A stretch of 64,000 bases of DNA from Marsupella aquatica (Eukaryota > Marchantiophyta): contig OZ316892.1 in assembly GCA_973895155.1 (NCBI GenBank), positions 9,920,001-9,984,000 on the forward strand, read 5' to 3'. Below, piece after piece: positions 61,422-64,000 of this stretch. A model generated the notes under the pieces. That model was not told the origin of the DNA. It ran no database searches and saw only the letters and a program-made list of their open reading frames with translations. Each line of letters begins with the position of its first letter. Position 1 is the stretch's first letter. A program made the position numbers and the translations under genes.

Positions 61422-63045
61422 TTATACAAGAGTTGTGTACCCGGGGTCATTCCTCCAGGCCCTGGTCTCAAGGAGTCCAACTTGACCCCGTAACTCCACA
61501 ACTTCCTTCTTGAGCCTCTCTACCTCACCAGTGTCCCGCTTGAGCTTGGCCAATTCATCTCTCAAAACCTCCACCTCCAGCGCCTCCTTAGCCTTAGTAG
61601 ATAAGGCTCCTTCCAATTGTAAAACCTGAACATGTGACTCCTGGAGCGACCTCCCTTGCTCTTGAATCACCATCTCCTTTGCCTTGACCACCTCCTTCAA
61701 GGCCTGATTACTTACTTGTAACATTTCCACCTTGGCCTGGGCTTGGTTGATAGCCTCCTTCAATGTTCGGCACAACTTAAGCCCCTCATGCACTCCATCA
61801 CAAAAATCACGTAATTCGGCCAAGTACACCTCGGGCACATCGTAATCAAGAGACTCCTCTGGGTTCCCCACAAGTGACTCCAACCACTCCATAACACTAT
61901 CCTCATCTGGGTCATCTTCCGCAGTAGGTTCAAGGACTATTGGCTCAGGCGGTGGCCCCTTCACCAGACTTCCTAAGATGGTGGTGGCTATCCTCCATAT
62001 TTCCGTGGTGAAGGGTGGCACCGTTTCCCCTTCCATTCTCGGTGAGGGAAGAAGCCCTTCCCGTCTGGCCAATAGGAAAGACCCTATCAAGTACATGCCT
62101 CCTCCCGTCTTCACACTCTTAGGATCCGTGGCCAATGACTTCCTCATCCCGAAATACCACCATCCGTACGTGTGACGTGGGTGAGTCTTGATGTCGTTGG
62201 CAATAGCCAACTGGTCTCCACTCACCGTCCCTGATTGCCCCCGACCAAGTACCTGCTGGTGTACCTTGGCCACAAACACCATGTACGCTGGATCCTTGAA
62301 CGTTGAGAGGGGAATGGTAGTCACGGAAATGGGGTCCCTCACCACCTCAGCTAGTTCTTCCAACGTAAAAACACCAGGTGGCTCTACTGGCTGAAACGTG
62401 AAGTCCTGGTCATCGAGAAATAAGAGCTTGGCCAACTCCACGTGAGGGATCAACTGCTTGTTACATTGAAAATAAATCCCCTCCGTACGGCACTCCAATC
62501 CAACCGCAATGTCCCAAGTCGTGTTGGGAGGAATCATAATCTCTACACCCATGAAGTTGGTGAGCCCTATAGCCTGAAAAATCTCCTTGCCCTCTTCCAT
62601 CACCTTGGCAGAAGTGAGGGGGTACACCCTATGGAAAACCTTCCGTACAACCGTAGTGCTAGGCGTTCCAGATCCTGTACTCATGGCGGCTGACCGTCGT
62701 TTCTCTTCCTCCTCCCTAATTTGTGTGGCAATGTAATCCCGATAAGCAACCTTGTATCGACAAACACGGGCTGTACTGAACTCAGGTGGATCAAACATCC
62801 ACACTAAAAATTCTCCTGTCACCACAATTCCCGTCACACCATACAATTCCTGGCCCGTATAGCCCCCGTACCACAATTTTGAGTCCCCTCTACTTCCCCT
62901 CAGCCAAACCACCAGAGGAAATCATCACGAAAAGTTTCATGTACCCGACAGCAATCTCCCCAAAAATCCTTGTTTCCTTGGCCCGTCCGGCCCCCAACAC
63001 GACCGGCTCCACCTCACTCAGGGGGTTTCCAAATGCTGCCGTCAT
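61422..63045 (-). CDS. Mobile-element-like hypothetical protein with C-terminal coiled coil
   Basis: A long minus-strand frame (62,912-61,422, 496 codons opening on a GTG) is preceded by a 51-codon ATG frame (63,045-62,890) in another phase. A single frameshift or small intron near 62,890-62,910 would join them. An in-frame ATG at 62,684 (MSTGSGTPSTT) is the alternative start. The middle has a globular, aromatic-rich region (VEIMIPPNTTWDIAVGLEC, then HTYGWWYFGMRK). The last 130 residues are a heptad-rich, Lys/Glu-rich coiled coil. I do not recognise the family; no protease, reverse transcriptase, integrase or DDE triad is seen. Its repeat-word neighbours point to a mobile element (gag-like or plant transposon accessory protein), which is inference. 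Confidence 0.55.
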
Positions 63046-63439
63046 AAGGACCTCACCCTCCCATGACACTTAAGCTCCTCTCAAAAGAGCTTCCGGAATG
63101 GAGAGGAGCGAGAGGTTGTGGAAGGAAGAAAAGAAAAAGACATTCGGCCATGGGGGAGAAAAGAGAGACAATGTTTTCAGACAAAAAAGAAAAAGAACCC
63201 CAATACCCCTGCGCTCTCCTGGACAACCCTTATAGGTGGTCGGCTCCCCTTTCAAACCAATTGGCACTTCCCAAGGATCGGGGGATTTTTATTCCCCCAC
63301 CGCCTTGTAATGGCTCCTTCAAGGCCTCCCCCAGGTGCGGGGAGCCTCTTCCAAAAAAAACATGGGGGCTCCCTTTATTAGGCCTCCCCCTTAACTACTC
63401 ACTTTTCCTCGCCCGTACCTGCGCTCTCTGCCTCCCTGG
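63046..63439. other. Upstream of the element frame, nothing recognised
   Basis: Contains A- and C-rich stretches with frames on both strands but no conserved content. It may be the 5' leader of the minus-strand open frame. Confidence 0.4.
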
Positions 63440-64000
63440 GATCAGGGAATCATTTACCCCCCCTTTATACTCGCTGCGCCTGCCCCTGCTCCTTCCTCAT
63501 TTGGCTCGCTGCGCCCTGCCCTCGGGAGCATTTAGTGCCTTGTATTGGGGGATTTAATCCCTTATTTTTGGCAGCCTCTTAGCTCCCTCGGCTACTTGCG
63601 ATGGAGGGCTCGCCTCCCTATGGAGGCGCCCATCCCACTCACGGTGCACCTGCGCCCCGGCTGCTTCCTCATTCGCGGCAGCTTTTGCGCCCCATTGGCG
63701 GGCACGCGGCCCTATGCAGGGCGTGCCTCGTTCTGCCATGCGGCTGCACCTCCCGGCTCCATCCTTACAGGGGTTTTAACCCCCCTTATTTCCCTTGCGA
63801 CGGCGCTCCCGCTCGACCCTGCCAACACGCCTGCGCCTCCCGGCTCCTCTGCGCCCCACTCGCGGTGTCACCTGTGCCTGCGCCCCGGCCAAGCCTGCCA
63901 CTCGCGGCAGCCCCTCAAACAGGGGATTTAATTCACTCCCCACCTCCTGCACGCGGCCCTATGCAGGGCTCACGGTAGCCACCGCCGTTCGCCCCGGCTC
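63440..64000. repeat. GC-rich degenerate repeat block
   Basis: Repeated words include CTGCGCCCCGGC, CACGCGGCCCTATGCAGGGC (about 63,704 and 63,953), TCGCGGCAGC, CTCGCTGCGCC and GGGGATTTAAT (about 63,548 and 63,923). The composition is far more GC-rich than the rest of the window. The block runs off the right edge. It could be part of an LTR or another element's untranslated region; no open frame is supported. Confidence 0.6.

Noticed and set aside
1-64000. CRISPR array or bacterial operon
   Set aside because: No regularly spaced identical repeats with unique spacers and no closely packed unspliced genes; splice sites and transposon remnants show a nuclear plant genome.

Overview
This window looks like nuclear DNA of a land plant. 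The coding capacity is sparse and broken by GT-AG introns. The recognisable genes are plant types: a FAN1 nuclease with a HIRAN domain, GDSL lipases with signal peptides, and a family-2 mitochondrial aldehyde dehydrogenase. The spaces between them are filled with LINE, SINE, Helitron-like and MITE-like debris. The style of the LINE C-terminus and the gene structures make me lean to a seed-free plant (moss or lycophyte), but the sequence does not prove this. There are no operons, no CRISPR array and no convincing rRNA or tRNA gene.

Layout. 1-5,400: repeats, including a perfect 226-bp tandem duplication, two tRNA-derived SINE heads and a LINE tail flanked by target-site duplications. 5,420-11,914 (-): a complete 15-exon FAN1 gene; the exon phases were worked out by hand and close to an open frame of about 1,238 codons. 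12,000-18,290: no recognised gene. 18,292-20,047 (+): a two-exon GST/thioredoxin-fold protein, convergent with an unrecognised multi-exon gene (-, 20,313 to about 22,924) whose last exons are clear. 23,860-44,870: a locus triplicated for GDSL esterase/lipase. Copy 1 is a decayed pseudogene that has lost exons 1-3; copy 2 (27,787-30,225) and copy 3 (42,232-44,263) are intact five-exon genes of 379 and 380 codons. The interval between copies 2 and 3 (about 31-41 kb) is repeat-rich and has no recognised gene. 46,300-47,065 (-): the 3' end of a LINE. 48,150-48,860: a minisatellite ending in a Helitron-like 3' terminus. 50,610-55,763 (-): a complete six-exon mitochondrial ALDH2-family gene with a 2.1-kb first intron. 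57,378-59,291: an element with roughly 550-bp inverted arms. 60,351-63,045 (-): mobile-element-like open frames of unknown family. 63,440-64,000: a GC-rich repetitive block.

The host genes are not a functional cluster. FAN1 serves interstrand crosslink repair, the GST-like protein probably redox chemistry in the plastid or cytosol, the GDSL enzymes act on esters in the secretory pathway or cell wall, and ALDH detoxifies aldehydes in mitochondria. The only genes linked by history are the three GDSL copies, which arose by segmental duplication that carried introns and both flanks. Exon boundaries come from frame continuity, splice dinucleotides and family conservation read by eye; no alignment or transcript was available.
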